This document shows positions 52,756 through 60,831 of a DNA stretch of 64,000 nucleotides, one piece after another. Below the pieces are notes generated by a model that worked only from the letters and a program-made list of their open reading frames with translations, was not told the origin of the DNA and did not search any database. This DNA is from Bacilli bacterium. Its GTDB lineage: Bacteria > Bacillota_I > Bacilli_A > RF39 > UBA660. The number at the start of each line of letters is the position of its first letter. Position 1 is the stretch's first letter. The stretch lies in contig JAFSEY010000004.1 of the NCBI GenBank assembly GCA_017435485.1, positions 62,001 to 126,000 of the forward strand, written 5' to 3'. Made by a program: the position numbers and the translations under genes.

Positions 52756-53439
52756 ATGAAACAAGAAACATATACTGGTACAAGACAAACACTAAAAGTC
52801 ATATCAAAAGTTTTTAGTACAACTATACTGGTTTTACTTATAGGTGTAGCAGCTTTTTTGCTTTATATTGGTGTAGCAACTAGACTTTATGCAACTAAAG
52901 GGGAGAGATTTGAACCGAAGTTTTCTTTATATACAATAATAAGTCCGAGCATGAAACCTAATTTAAATGTATATGATCTTATTGTTGATGTTAGAGTTGA
53001 TGATCCCAAAAGTATTAAAATAGGAGATGTTATTACTTTTATATCAACTAGTAGTATTTCGCAAGGAATGACTATAACTCACCGAGTAATAGATATAGTT
53101 CCGGCTGAAGATGGTTCTTTACAGTATCAAACTAAAGGCGACAATAACATGAATGCTGATGGAGCATATGTACCCTTTGATAATGTTTTGGGTAAAGTTG
53201 CTTTGCGTATTCCACAATTTGGGCGTATTCAATACTTTTTGGCTCAAAAAGGTGGATGGTTATTAGTTATTGTAATTCCGGCATTGTTTGTTATTATAAA
53301 AAATATTGTAAAACTAGTTAATTTAGTTAATGTAAAAGATAAAGCTGAAAAAGCAAGCTACGTTCCGCCAAAAGATCCTAACAAAAAAATAAAAGAAGAA
53401 AAGCGCAAAAAAGCCCTTAAAAATAAGCTTAAGAAATAA
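52756..53439 (+). CDS. sipW: SipW-type (ER/archaeal-type) signal peptidase I
   Basis: A 227-residue membrane signal peptidase. The start is ATG 52756 after GAAGGGTG. A membrane helix (about 20-40) precedes the catalytic serine S65 in IISPSMKP. The general base is a histidine, H109 in ITHRVID, not the lysine of ordinary bacterial enzymes, and D129 (TKGDNN) completes the set, as in SipW. A second helix lies near 180-200, and the tail is highly basic (KKIKEEKRKKALKNKLKK). Its expected clients are TasA/camelysin-like proteins, of which one is two genes downstream and three are at 20-23 kb. Confidence 0.93.
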   Translation: MKQETYTGTRQTLKVISKVFSTTILVLLIGVAAFLLYIGVATRLYATKGERFEPKFSLYTIISPSMKPNLNVYDLIVDVRVDDPKSIKIGDVITFISTSSISQGMTITHRVIDIVPAEDGSLQYQTKGDNNMNADGAYVPFDNVLGKVALRIPQFGRIQYFLAQKGGWLLVIVIPALFVIIKNIVKLVNLVNVKDKAEKASYVPPKDPNKKIKEEKRKKALKNKLKK

Positions 53440-53466
53440 TGAGTTTGCATTATTTCTTTTTTTGTG
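53431..53466 (+). terminator. Terminator overlapping the sipW stop
   Basis: An 11-bp stem (53431-53441 and 53448-53458) and T run; the TAA stop is in the 5' arm. Confidence 0.85.
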
Positions 53467-53497
53467 TTAAAATAGTCATCAATTTATGGGGGTTATT

Positions 53498-53986
53498 ATG
53501 AATAAAATTGATAAGATGATTGTAAATACTATTTTACAAACAATTTTTGTTATTTTAATATGTATATTTAGTTTTATTATGTTTGATAATTTAAAATTAG
53601 AAGATGTTCAAGAAGAGTTGGCTTATACTAATATGGAAATTAGTAAGAATGAAGATGCTTATATAGCAATAGATGAATTTTCTAATGAAGAACAAATTAC
53701 AATAACTATAATTAATGAGAGTAATTCTTATGAAAATTATAATGTTTTATTAACGAGTGAGATAAATTTAGAACAAATGGATGAACATATTTATATAAAA
53801 ATTGATGAAGCTAGTTATACTTTAGAACAACTATTATTAAAAGATAATTATTATCAGATTATGAGCGGAAAACTAAAAGCTTCTAATAAGCAAGTTAAAA
53901 TATATTTGGCGATAGATAATGAGTATATAGATTTATTTAATGATAATGTTAGTTTTAGCTTTGTAAATGAAAATATTGTAATTTAA
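53498..53986 (+). CDS. Membrane-anchored protein of the sipW locus
   Basis: About 162 residues. ATG 53498 follows GGGGG. One N-terminal membrane helix (about 7-30, ILQTIFVILICIFSFIMF) lacks the client motif of its neighbour, so it probably stays anchored. The outer part is beta-rich and acidic with no cysteine (EEQITITIINESN; NVSFSFVNENIVI at the end) and could be a TasA-like or anchoring domain. It lies between sipW and a client gene, the position of an accessory such as TapA in Bacillus, but there is no sequence similarity I can see. An extended -10 TGTTAAAAT is at 53465-53473. Confidence 0.65.
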   Translation: MNKIDKMIVNTILQTIFVILICIFSFIMFDNLKLEDVQEELAYTNMEISKNEDAYIAIDEFSNEEQITITIINESNSYENYNVLLTSEINLEQMDEHIYIKIDEASYTLEQLLLKDNYYQIMSGKLKASNKQVKIYLAIDNEYIDLFNDNVSFSFVNENIVI

Positions 53987-54041
53987 TTGTTTGTTCTTGA
54001 GTTTTAACTTTGTTTTTGCTATTATTAAAATGGTGAATGAT

Positions 54042-54686
54042 ATGAACTATAAATCAATCATAAAAAAACAAAGTTTTGTTATAGCAATTTGTGTAATTTG
54101 TTTAGCTATATTACTGACTGGTACTAGTTATGCTTTATTTTTTCAAGTAAATACAAATACAGAAAATCAAGTGGTGGAAACAGGAACTTTATCAGTAACT
54201 TATGGCTCTCAGAGTCAAATGATTACCGAAACTAATTTAGTTCCCATGTTTGATACCGATGCTTTACAATCTTCAACGGTTTCATCAACAATATTTATTG
54301 AGAATAATGGTACTTTACCTGCCACTTATGTTTTGAAGATAGGGGAAGATCGGGAAACTTTTAGTAAAAGAGCTGATTTTTTAGAAACAGACGAACTTGT
54401 GAATTTAGATTATGTTAAAGTTGCTGCATATATTGATGGAAAAGTTATAGTTAATCCGACAACAATTTCTAGTCTTGTTGTATCGGATGATGATGCTTCT
54501 ATGTATGTTTTAAAAACAGGCGCTTTAGATGTTTCAAGTACAGGGAATACTACTGAAACATTAGTTGTTAAGGTTTGGCTTGATAGTTCGATCCCTACAA
54601 CAGAAATTGGCAAGTTTTTATATTTAAAATTAGATGTAACGAGTTTAGTTGATGAAGCCAATACACCAGAAGGAAATGCTCAATAA
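54042..54686 (+). CDS. SipW-dependent-type exported protein (TasA/camelysin-like)
   Basis: About 214 residues. The start is ATG 54042 after GGTGA; upstream in-frame ATGs overlap the site. The signal segment (about 12-32) ends in GTSYALFFQ, the client motif. The mature part is beta-rich with a repeat-like series (ETGTLSVTYGS; TIFIENNGTLPATYVLKIG; TLVVKVWLDSS), no cysteine, as in camelysin/TasA-type fibre subunits. It is the client most closely linked to sipW. It ends at a terminator just before rlmB. Confidence 0.8.
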   Translation: MNYKSIIKKQSFVIAICVICLAILLTGTSYALFFQVNTNTENQVVETGTLSVTYGSQSQMITETNLVPMFDTDALQSSTVSSTIFIENNGTLPATYVLKIGEDRETFSKRADFLETDELVNLDYVKVAAYIDGKVIVNPTTISSLVVSDDDASMYVLKTGALDVSSTGNTTETLVVKVWLDSSIPTTEIGKFLYLKLDVTSLVDEANTPEGNAQ

Positions 54687-54710
54687 AACAGCTTATGCTG
54701 TCTTTTTTTT
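54686..54710 (+). terminator. Terminator of the sipW locus
   Basis: ACAGC (54688-54692) and GCTGT (54697-54701) with a TTAT loop, then T run. Confidence 0.8.
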
Positions 54711-54743
54711 GTTATTCATGATATACTTGGTTTGGTGATTTAA

Positions 54744-55415
54744 ATGTTAATATATGGAAGAAATCCTTTAAAAGAAACAAGTCCAAAAGATATTAAAAAA
54801 ATTTACTTAAATAAAAATTTAGTCAATAAAGAAATTTTTGATTATATACGTGAACAAAAAATAAAATATGATTTAGTAGAAACTAAGGTTTTAGATAAAA
54901 TGGTTGGTCCAAATCACCAAGGTTTGGTGATTGATGTTTTCGATTATGAGTATTATAATATGGACGCAGTTACAGAAGATTTTATAGTAATGTTAGATCA
55001 TATTGAAGATCCGCATAATTTTGGAGCAATTATTAGAAGTTGTGAATGTGCTGGAGTAAAAACAATTATAATTCCCAAAAATCGTTCCTGTTTAGTAAAT
55101 AGTACTGTTGTTAAGGTTAGCTGTGGTGCAATTAGTAATGTTAAAATAGTTATGGTAAATAATCTTTTAGATGCTATAAATAAGTTAAAAAAAGACAATT
55201 ATTTTATTTATGGTGCTGATATGGTTGGAGAGGATTTTCATACCGTTGATTATTCAGGGAAAAAATGTTTAGTTGTAGGAAATGAGGGAAAAGGAATTAG
55301 TAAGCTAATTAAAGATAATTGTGATTTTATGATTAAGATTCCAATGAAGGGGGAAATTAATAGTTTAAACGCTTCTGTAGCTACAGGTATAATATTATTT
55401 GAAATGATTAGATAA
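54744..55415 (+). CDS. rlmB: 23S rRNA 2'-O-methyltransferase (RlmB/TrmH family)
   Basis: A 223-residue SPOUT methyltransferase that would methylate guanosine 2251 of 23S rRNA. The N-terminal substrate domain (LIYGRNPLKET) is followed by the SPOUT core: HIEDPHNFGAIIRSCECAG near 90, VVGNEGKGISKL near 180, and IPMKGEINSLNASVATGIIL near 200, which contains the knot and SAM-binding loops. The start has GGTGATTTAA upstream. It is ten bases before sigH. In Bacillus the order is rlmB-yacP-sigH-rpmGB-secE-nusG; here yacP is missing. Confidence 0.93.
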   Translation: MLIYGRNPLKETSPKDIKKIYLNKNLVNKEIFDYIREQKIKYDLVETKVLDKMVGPNHQGLVIDVFDYEYYNMDAVTEDFIVMLDHIEDPHNFGAIIRSCECAGVKTIIIPKNRSCLVNSTVVKVSCGAISNVKIVMVNNLLDAINKLKKDNYFIYGADMVGEDFHTVDYSGKKCLVVGNEGKGISKLIKDNCDFMIKIPMKGEINSLNASVATGIILFEMIR

Positions 55416-55424
55416 GGTGAAAAT

Positions 55425-56039
55425 ATGGAATACAAAGACTTTGATGATGGTGAGCTTTTTATGCTTGTTTGTGAAGAAGATGAAACTGCAAAAGAAATTT
55501 TATTTAATAAATATAAACATGTTATTGATATAATTATTAAAAAATATACTTATAGTGCTAAAATGTCAGGGATAGAATATAAAGATTTATATAGTGAAGC
55601 TCTGATTGGGTTTACTGATGCTTTAACTAATTATGATATGAATAAAGAATCAAGTTTAAAAACATTTATTTCTATGTGTGTTAATAGTAGTTTACAAAAA
55701 GCTATCATTAGGGCTAAAGCACAAAAAAATAAAATTAATAATGAAACTTACTCTTTGGAACATGTGTATGGCGAATTAGGTCTTCCTTTAGAGGATATCA
55801 TAAGTGATAATAATAAAAATGATCCTTTAACATCTATGATGGATGAAGAAGGATATCTTGAATTAATCGAAACAATAAAAAGTACTTTATCTGATTTTGA
55901 GGTGCAGGTATTTGAACTAATGATTTGTAATTTTAATTATGTTGAAATAGCTAATTTATTAGATAAAACACCTAAACAAATTGATAATACAATTCAAAGA
56001 ATTAAATCTAAAGCAAAAAAAGTAATAGAAGATAAATAA
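55425..56039 (+). CDS. sigH: Sigma-70 family factor, SigH-like
   Basis: A 204-residue sigma factor. Region 2 (about 20-85) includes YKDLYSEALIGFTDALTNYD, and region 4 (about 145-200) is a helix-turn-helix (VEIANLLDKTPKQIDNTIQR). It is close to SigH (Spo0H) in size and place: rlmB upstream, secE-nusG downstream. SigH drives early stationary-phase and competence genes in Bacillus; whether this organism sporulates is unknown, and nothing in this window shows it. Assigned by synteny and domain layout. Confidence 0.85.
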   Translation: MEYKDFDDGELFMLVCEEDETAKEILFNKYKHVIDIIIKKYTYSAKMSGIEYKDLYSEALIGFTDALTNYDMNKESSLKTFISMCVNSSLQKAIIRAKAQKNKINNETYSLEHVYGELGLPLEDIISDNNKNDPLTSMMDEEGYLELIETIKSTLSDFEVQVFELMICNFNYVEIANLLDKTPKQIDNTIQRIKSKAKKVIEDK

Positions 56040-56120
56040 TACTTGATTTTGAGCTTGCTTTATGATAAATTAATGATGAACACGAAAGTGTTTTTTAATT
56101 TGGGGAAAATGAGGTGCTTT

Positions 56121-56369
56121 ATGAAAGCAAAGGAAGAAAAAAAAGTTGCGAAAGCAAAAAAAACAAAAAACACTAAAAACACAAAATCGAAAAAGAAAAA
56201 ACAAAGTTTTTTCAAAGCTGTTAAAACAGAGTTAAGTAAGGTTGTATGGCCAAAGAAAAATGAAGTATTAAAATATACTATTGCTACAATTGTATTTGTA
56301 GTCATCTTAATTGTATTTTTCTTATTATTAAATTTAGGATTATCTGTAATAAAGGGGATATTTGCATAA
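56121..56369 (+). CDS. secE: Preprotein translocase subunit SecE
   Basis: An 82-residue single-helix subunit of the SecYEG translocon. ATG 56121 follows GAGGTG. The conserved FFKAVKTELSKVVWPKKNEV cytoplasmic helix lies near residue 30-49 and one membrane helix near 56-76. The N-terminal 28 residues are almost wholly lysine-rich (KAKKTKNTKNTKSKKKK), longer and more basic than usual. The stop overlaps the nusG start by one base (TAATG). The gene before is 80 bases away; rpmG is absent from this spot. Confidence 0.93.
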   Translation: MKAKEEKKVAKAKKTKNTKNTKSKKKKQSFFKAVKTELSKVVWPKKNEVLKYTIATIVFVVILIVFFLLLNLGLSVIKGIFA

Positions 56370-56899
56370 TGGAAAAAGAATGGTATGTTGTTAACACTTA
56401 TAGTGGACATGAAAGTAAAGTTAAAGAAAAATTAGAAATGCGTACTGAAAGTATGGGTATGCAAGATTATATTTATAGAGTTATTGTGCCAGAAACTACA
56501 GTAGTAGAAGTAAAAGATGGTGTAAAAAAGGAAAAAAGTAAAAAGATGTTTCCTGGTTATGTACTAGTGGAAATGATTATGAGCGATGAAGCTTGGTATA
56601 TTGTTCGTAATACACCAGGAGTTACTGGATTTATTGGCTCAAGCGGAAGAGGAGCAAAGCCAACCCCATTATTACCACAAGAAATTGATCGTATCTTAGC
56701 TAATATGGGTATGACAAGATTAGATGCAGAAACTGAACTTGCTGTTGGAGATAAAGTGAGTATTACTGATGGACCATTTAAAGGTATGATGGGACAAGTT
56801 GATACAATTGATCAAGAAACTAATCGTTTAACAGTATTAATTGATTTATTTGGACAAGAAACACCAGTTGAAGTTGAATTATATCAAGTATCAAAATAA
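56369..56899 (+). CDS. nusG: Transcription elongation/antitermination factor NusG
   Basis: A 176-residue factor that binds RNA polymerase and couples it to the ribosome or Rho. The NGN domain opens WYVVNTYSGHESKVKEKLE and contains KKMFPGYVLVEM and NTPGVTGFIGSSGRGAKP. The KOW motif GDKVSITDGPFKGMMG lies near 125-140, and the protein ends VEVELYQVSK. It is of normal size. It is translationally coupled to secE and closed by a terminator. The ribosomal-protein genes rplK/rplA that often follow are absent. Confidence 0.96.
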   Translation: MEKEWYVVNTYSGHESKVKEKLEMRTESMGMQDYIYRVIVPETTVVEVKDGVKKEKSKKMFPGYVLVEMIMSDEAWYIVRNTPGVTGFIGSSGRGAKPTPLLPQEIDRILANMGMTRLDAETELAVGDKVSITDGPFKGMMGQVDTIDQETNRLTVLIDLFGQETPVEVELYQVSK

Positions 56900-56926
56900 T
56901 ATGTATTTAAATGTACATATTTTTTT
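56899..56926 (+). terminator. Terminator of nusG
   Basis: ATATGTA (56899-56905) and TACATAT (56914-56920), then T run, directly after the stop. Confidence 0.8.
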
Positions 56927-56993
56927 GTGATTTAATTAACTCTATTTTTAATAATTTCATATAATAAAATGAAATCTTAAAGGGGGATGTATT

Positions 56994-57989
56994 TTGAAAA
57001 GAAGATTTTTAATATTTATGCTCATTTTTTTAGTACTTATAATTGGAGTAGTTACTTATGCAAAAATAATTTCAACGGATAACAAATCCGATAATGGTAA
57101 AATCAGTGTTGCGGAAGTTACTCATTCAGCTTTTTATGCACCATTATATGTTGCACTTGAAAATGGTTATTTTGAAGATGAAGGTATTGAGATTGATTTA
57201 GTTTTAACTCCTGGAGCAGACAAAGTTTCTGCTGCAGTATTATCAAACGATGTCCAAATTGGATTTGCTGGAGCCGAATCGGCTATCTATGTATATACAG
57301 GTGGAGAAAATGATTATTTACAATTATTTAGTGGACTTACTAAAAGAGATGGGCAATTTATTTTAGCTCGAGAAGAAGATAAAAATTTTACTTTAGAAGA
57401 TTTAAAAGGTAAAGAAATTTTAGTAGGTAGAAAAGGTGGAATGCCAGCATTAAATTTCTTAAATGCTTTAAAAAAAGCTGGGTTAGATGAAAAGGATATT
57501 AATATAAATTATTCTGTAGATTTTGCAGCTTTAGGGGGAACTTTTATAGGTAATGTTGGAGATTATGTTAATTTATTTGAACCAACTGCAACAGCTTTAG
57601 AAAATGAAGGGGCAGGCTATATTGTAGCTAGCATAGGAGAGTTATCTGGTGAAATGCCATATACGGCATTTTATGCTCGCAAAAGCTATATAAATGAAAA
57701 TCAAGAAGTAATAAAGGGATTTACAAAGGCGATTAAAAGGGGAATAGATTTTACTCTTCAAAGTGATGCTAAAACAATAGCAAATGTTATCTTACCGCAG
57801 TTTCCTAGTTTATCATTAAATGATTTGGAAAAAATTGTGGATAACTATAAGCAAGCTGATTCATGGTTACAAACACCATATATTAGTGAGGAATATTTAG
57901 AAAATTTAGAAGATATAATGATAGATAATGACTTGTTAACGAGTTATGTTCCATACAAAGATTTAGTTAATAATTTCTATAATGAATAA
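56994..57989 (+). CDS. ABC-importer substrate-binding protein (NMT1/ThiY-like)
   Basis: A 331-residue periplasmic-binding-like protein, anchored by an N-terminal membrane helix (5-24) with no lipobox cysteine. It opens in VAEVTHSAFYAPLYVALENGYFEDEGIEI, as in NMT1/SsuA-like binders (VALENGYFEDEG is the core), and contains VGRKGGMPALNF. It starts with TTG (56994), preceded by GGGGGATG, because no in-frame ATG fits. The next gene overlaps it by eight bases. Ligands of the group include sulfonates, nitrate, and thiamine or riboflavin precursors. I see no riboswitch upstream, so the ligand is open. Confidence 0.85.
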   Translation: MKRRFLIFMLIFLVLIIGVVTYAKIISTDNKSDNGKISVAEVTHSAFYAPLYVALENGYFEDEGIEIDLVLTPGADKVSAAVLSNDVQIGFAGAESAIYVYTGGENDYLQLFSGLTKRDGQFILAREEDKNFTLEDLKGKEILVGRKGGMPALNFLNALKKAGLDEKDININYSVDFAALGGTFIGNVGDYVNLFEPTATALENEGAGYIVASIGELSGEMPYTAFYARKSYINENQEVIKGFTKAIKRGIDFTLQSDAKTIANVILPQFPSLSLNDLEKIVDNYKQADSWLQTPYISEEYLENLEDIMIDNDLLTSYVPYKDLVNNFYNE

Positions 57990-58737
57990 TGATATTTTAA
58001 AAGTACGTGATTTGCAAAAAATATACCATACAAAAAAGGGAGAGATTAAAGCTATCGATAACATTTCTTTTAGTATTCAAGATCAAGAATTCGTTTGTAT
58101 AGTTGGGTCTTCTGGATGTGGAAAATCAACGTTGCTATCTATCTTGGCTGGATTAGAGGAAAAAACAGCAGGAGAAGTAAGTTGGCATAAGTCAGATGTA
58201 AGAATTGGGTATATGCTGCAAAATGACGCTTTATTTCCTTGGCTAACGGTATTGGATAATGCGCTTCTAGGTTTAAAAATAAAAAAAGAAGATACTAAGG
58301 AAAACAAAAAATATGTAGTATCTTTGTTAAAAACTTACGGATTAGGAGATTTTATCAATAAATATCCTAGTGAACTATCAGGTGGTATGCGTCAGCGCGT
58401 AGCCCTTATCAGAACGATGGCAATAAAACCGGATATCTTGCTTTTAGATGAACCTTTTAGTGCTTTAGACTATCAAACTAGATTGGCGGTTAGTGATGAT
58501 GTTTATAAAATTATTAAAAAAGAGAAAAAAACAGTTATCATGATTACCCATGATATTGCTGAAGCAATATCTTTAGCTGATCGCATTATTGTTTTATCTA
58601 AAAGACCAGGAACAATCAAAAAAATATATGATGTTAACTTAACTGAAGCAGAAAGTCCGATTACCAAAAGAAATGCCAAAGAATTTAGTACTTATTATAG
58701 TACTATTTGGAAGGATTTAGATATCAATGTCAGCTGA
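57982..58737 (+). CDS. ABC-importer ATPase (SsuB/TauB-like)
   Basis: A 251-residue ATP-binding subunit. Walker A is GSSGCGKST near residue 40-48, the Q-loop ALFPW near 85, signature LSGGMRQR near 132, Walker B ILLLDEPFSALD near 152, and switch His in MITHDIAEA near 190. The LSGGM variant and overall layout are typical of the sulfonate/nitrate/taurine/thiamine-precursor group. It overlaps both neighbours (8 and 11 bases), so the three are one translationally coupled unit. Confidence 0.94.
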   Translation: MNNDILKVRDLQKIYHTKKGEIKAIDNISFSIQDQEFVCIVGSSGCGKSTLLSILAGLEEKTAGEVSWHKSDVRIGYMLQNDALFPWLTVLDNALLGLKIKKEDTKENKKYVVSLLKTYGLGDFINKYPSELSGGMRQRVALIRTMAIKPDILLLDEPFSALDYQTRLAVSDDVYKIIKKEKKTVIMITHDIAEAISLADRIIVLSKRPGTIKKIYDVNLTEAESPITKRNAKEFSTYYSTIWKDLDINVS

Positions 58738-59512
58738 TCAACAAAAATATTTAAAAAAAATTAAAATAGAAAAATTTTTGATTCTTGTTATTCAAATAAT
58801 GATAGTTTTAATATTTGTTTTCTTATGGGAATACTGCTCAAATCACGAAATAATTAACTCGTTTATTTATTCAAGTCCAACAAAAATAATAGCTACTTTA
58901 AAAGAATTAATCGTTACTAACAATTTATTGCCACATATTCTTTGTACTTTAAAAGAAGTTGTAATATCATTTTTAGGAGGAATATTTTTAGGATTAATAA
59001 TATCTTTATTGCTTTATGAATTTAAATTCTTATCTAAAGTTTGTGAACCGTTTTTAGTAACATTAAATTCTTTACCTAAAGTTGCCTTGGGGCCAGTAAT
59101 TATCATTATCGCTGGAGCAAACTTAAAAAGTATTATAATGATGGCTTTATTAATTAATTTAATAGTTACGATTATGAACTTTTATAATGGTTTTATCAAC
59201 ATAGATGATAATAAACAATTGCTTATGAAAACATTTAATGCTAGTAAATTACAAACCTTAAAGTATTTAGTAATACCAGGTTCTTTAAATACTATAATAT
59301 CATCTCTTAAAATAAATATTTCAATGACATTAATTGGAGTAATTATGGGAGAATTCTTGGTTAGTAAACAAGGAGTAGGTTATTTAATTATTTATGGTAC
59401 CCAAATATTTAATATGAACTTAGTAATGGCAGGAATAGTAATTTTAGTTATTATGTCAATTATTCTATATAAAATGGTTTTATTATTTGAAAAGAAATAT
59501 TGTAAAAATTAA
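58727..59512 (+). CDS. ABC-importer permease (SsuC-like)
   Basis: A 261-residue permease with about six membrane helices. The binding-protein-dependent transport signature appears as EAxxxG-like LLMKTFNASKLQTLKYLVIPG near residues 165-185 (shortened core: FNASKLQTLKYLVIPG), which docks on the ATPase. It follows the usual SsuC length. The start is inside the ATPase gene. It closes the operon at a terminator. Transport specificity depends on the binding protein and is not predicted. Confidence 0.93.
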   Translation: MSADQQKYLKKIKIEKFLILVIQIMIVLIFVFLWEYCSNHEIINSFIYSSPTKIIATLKELIVTNNLLPHILCTLKEVVISFLGGIFLGLIISLLLYEFKFLSKVCEPFLVTLNSLPKVALGPVIIIIAGANLKSIIMMALLINLIVTIMNFYNGFINIDDNKQLLMKTFNASKLQTLKYLVIPGSLNTIISSLKINISMTLIGVIMGEFLVSKQGVGYLIIYGTQIFNMNLVMAGIVILVIMSIILYKMVLLFEKKYCKN

Positions 59513-59535
59513 AAAGGCAGTAGAATGCCTTTTTT
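59511..59535 (+). terminator. Terminator of the ABC importer operon
   Basis: AAAAAGGCA (59511-59519) and TGCCTTTTT (59526-59534), T run. Confidence 0.85.
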
Positions 59536-59632
59536 TAGTTAACTATATTAAGAATAATAGGATATTTTTAGATCCAAGAAGTAGTAAAAAAAGATGATAT
59601 ATGGTAAAATGTTATATGTGAGGTGACTTTTT

Positions 59633-60808
59633 ATGAAATGTATACTTATGAATAAAAATACGGAAGTATTAATTGCTGAATATGATGTAATAGTAAAAGG
59701 TTTTAATAAGTTGTATGACATAAAAAATATAAATTTTGCACCACTTATTATAGAAAATTTATATAATAAAAATAAAGATGAAATAAAATTACTAGAACAA
59801 TTATCAGAATGGTTTAAAGGAAGAGGTATACCTTCTTGGCGAGATGATTTGGATTTATTATTAGCAAAGTTAAATGTTTCTACACCGACAGAATTACTAG
59901 ATAAAGCATTGGGGTTATCGTTATCAGATCAGTATTGGGTAAAACCATTTGATTCTAAAATAGAATATAAAGATATTAATTTTTTTGAGCATGATTTTGA
60001 AGATTCAGAGTTTACCAGTGCAACATTTTCAAATACTAGAGAGTCAAATTGTAAAATAAGTTTGATATCTCCAAATAATACAACCGATGGAAGATTAAAG
60101 AAAACTTGGATAATTGAAAATGGTAAAAGATATTTACTTAAAGGTGGATATAAAAATGAAGTTATGCAACCTTTTAATGAAGTACTAGCTACGATGATTT
60201 GTAACCGTTTAGGTTTTAAACATATTCCGTATACTATAGATGTAATCAAAAATAAAATTGTATCTAAATGTGAATGTTTTATAGATAAAGATACTGAATT
60301 AGTTTCGGCTTATCAAATATTACACAATAATTGTAATAAAGATGATGCTTATGCGACTTATATAAAGATTTTAGAAAATAATGGTATCGTTAATGCGCGA
60401 GAAGAAATTGAAAACATGTTTATTTTAGATTTTATAATGTTAAATGAAGATAGGCATTTAAATAATTTTGGTATTATTAGAAATGTTGAAAACTTAGAGT
60501 GGGTAGGAACTGCCCCTATATTTGATACAGGCCAATCATTAAATATACTAGATTATAATGATGAGGAATTAATAATTAATGGAGATGGTAGATTTTTCTA
60601 TGATGTTGATAAGTTCGACGCTATCATTGGTTATATACAAGATATAAAAAGATTTGATTTAACAAAATTAGATGGTCTGTGTGAAGAGTTTGATGATTTA
60701 TTACATAGGTATCAGAATATTACTAAAATGACTGATAGAAGAATTAATAAAATCTGCACATTACTTTCTAGTAGAATAAACAATTTAAAAAATATATGTA
60801 ATTCATAA
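59633..60808 (+). CDS. HipA-like kinase-fold protein, orphan
   Basis: A 391-residue protein with a HipA-C-type kinase fold. The N-terminal 100 residues contain a conserved block (EWFKGRGIPSWRDDLD; GLSLSDQYWVKP) seen in a widespread family of HipA-domain proteins. The kinase part has RYLLKGGYKN near 172 (ATP lysine), DFIMLNEDRHLNNFG near 268 (catalytic Asp and Asn) and PIFDTGQSL near 295 (metal Asp). No HipB-like antitoxin is beside it, so it is not a classic HipBA toxin. An extended -10 TGGTAAAAT lies upstream. Function unknown. Confidence 0.82.
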   Translation: MKCILMNKNTEVLIAEYDVIVKGFNKLYDIKNINFAPLIIENLYNKNKDEIKLLEQLSEWFKGRGIPSWRDDLDLLLAKLNVSTPTELLDKALGLSLSDQYWVKPFDSKIEYKDINFFEHDFEDSEFTSATFSNTRESNCKISLISPNNTTDGRLKKTWIIENGKRYLLKGGYKNEVMQPFNEVLATMICNRLGFKHIPYTIDVIKNKIVSKCECFIDKDTELVSAYQILHNNCNKDDAYATYIKILENNGIVNAREEIENMFILDFIMLNEDRHLNNFGIIRNVENLEWVGTAPIFDTGQSLNILDYNDEELIINGDGRFFYDVDKFDAIIGYIQDIKRFDLTKLDGLCEEFDDLLHRYQNITKMTDRRINKICTLLSSRINNLKNICNS

Positions 60809-60831
60809 AAAGGCAGATTCTGTCTTTTTTT
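60807..60831. terminator. Bidirectional terminator
   Basis: AAAAGGCA (60807-60814) pairs with TGTCTTTT (60821-60828), between convergent genes. Confidence 0.75.
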
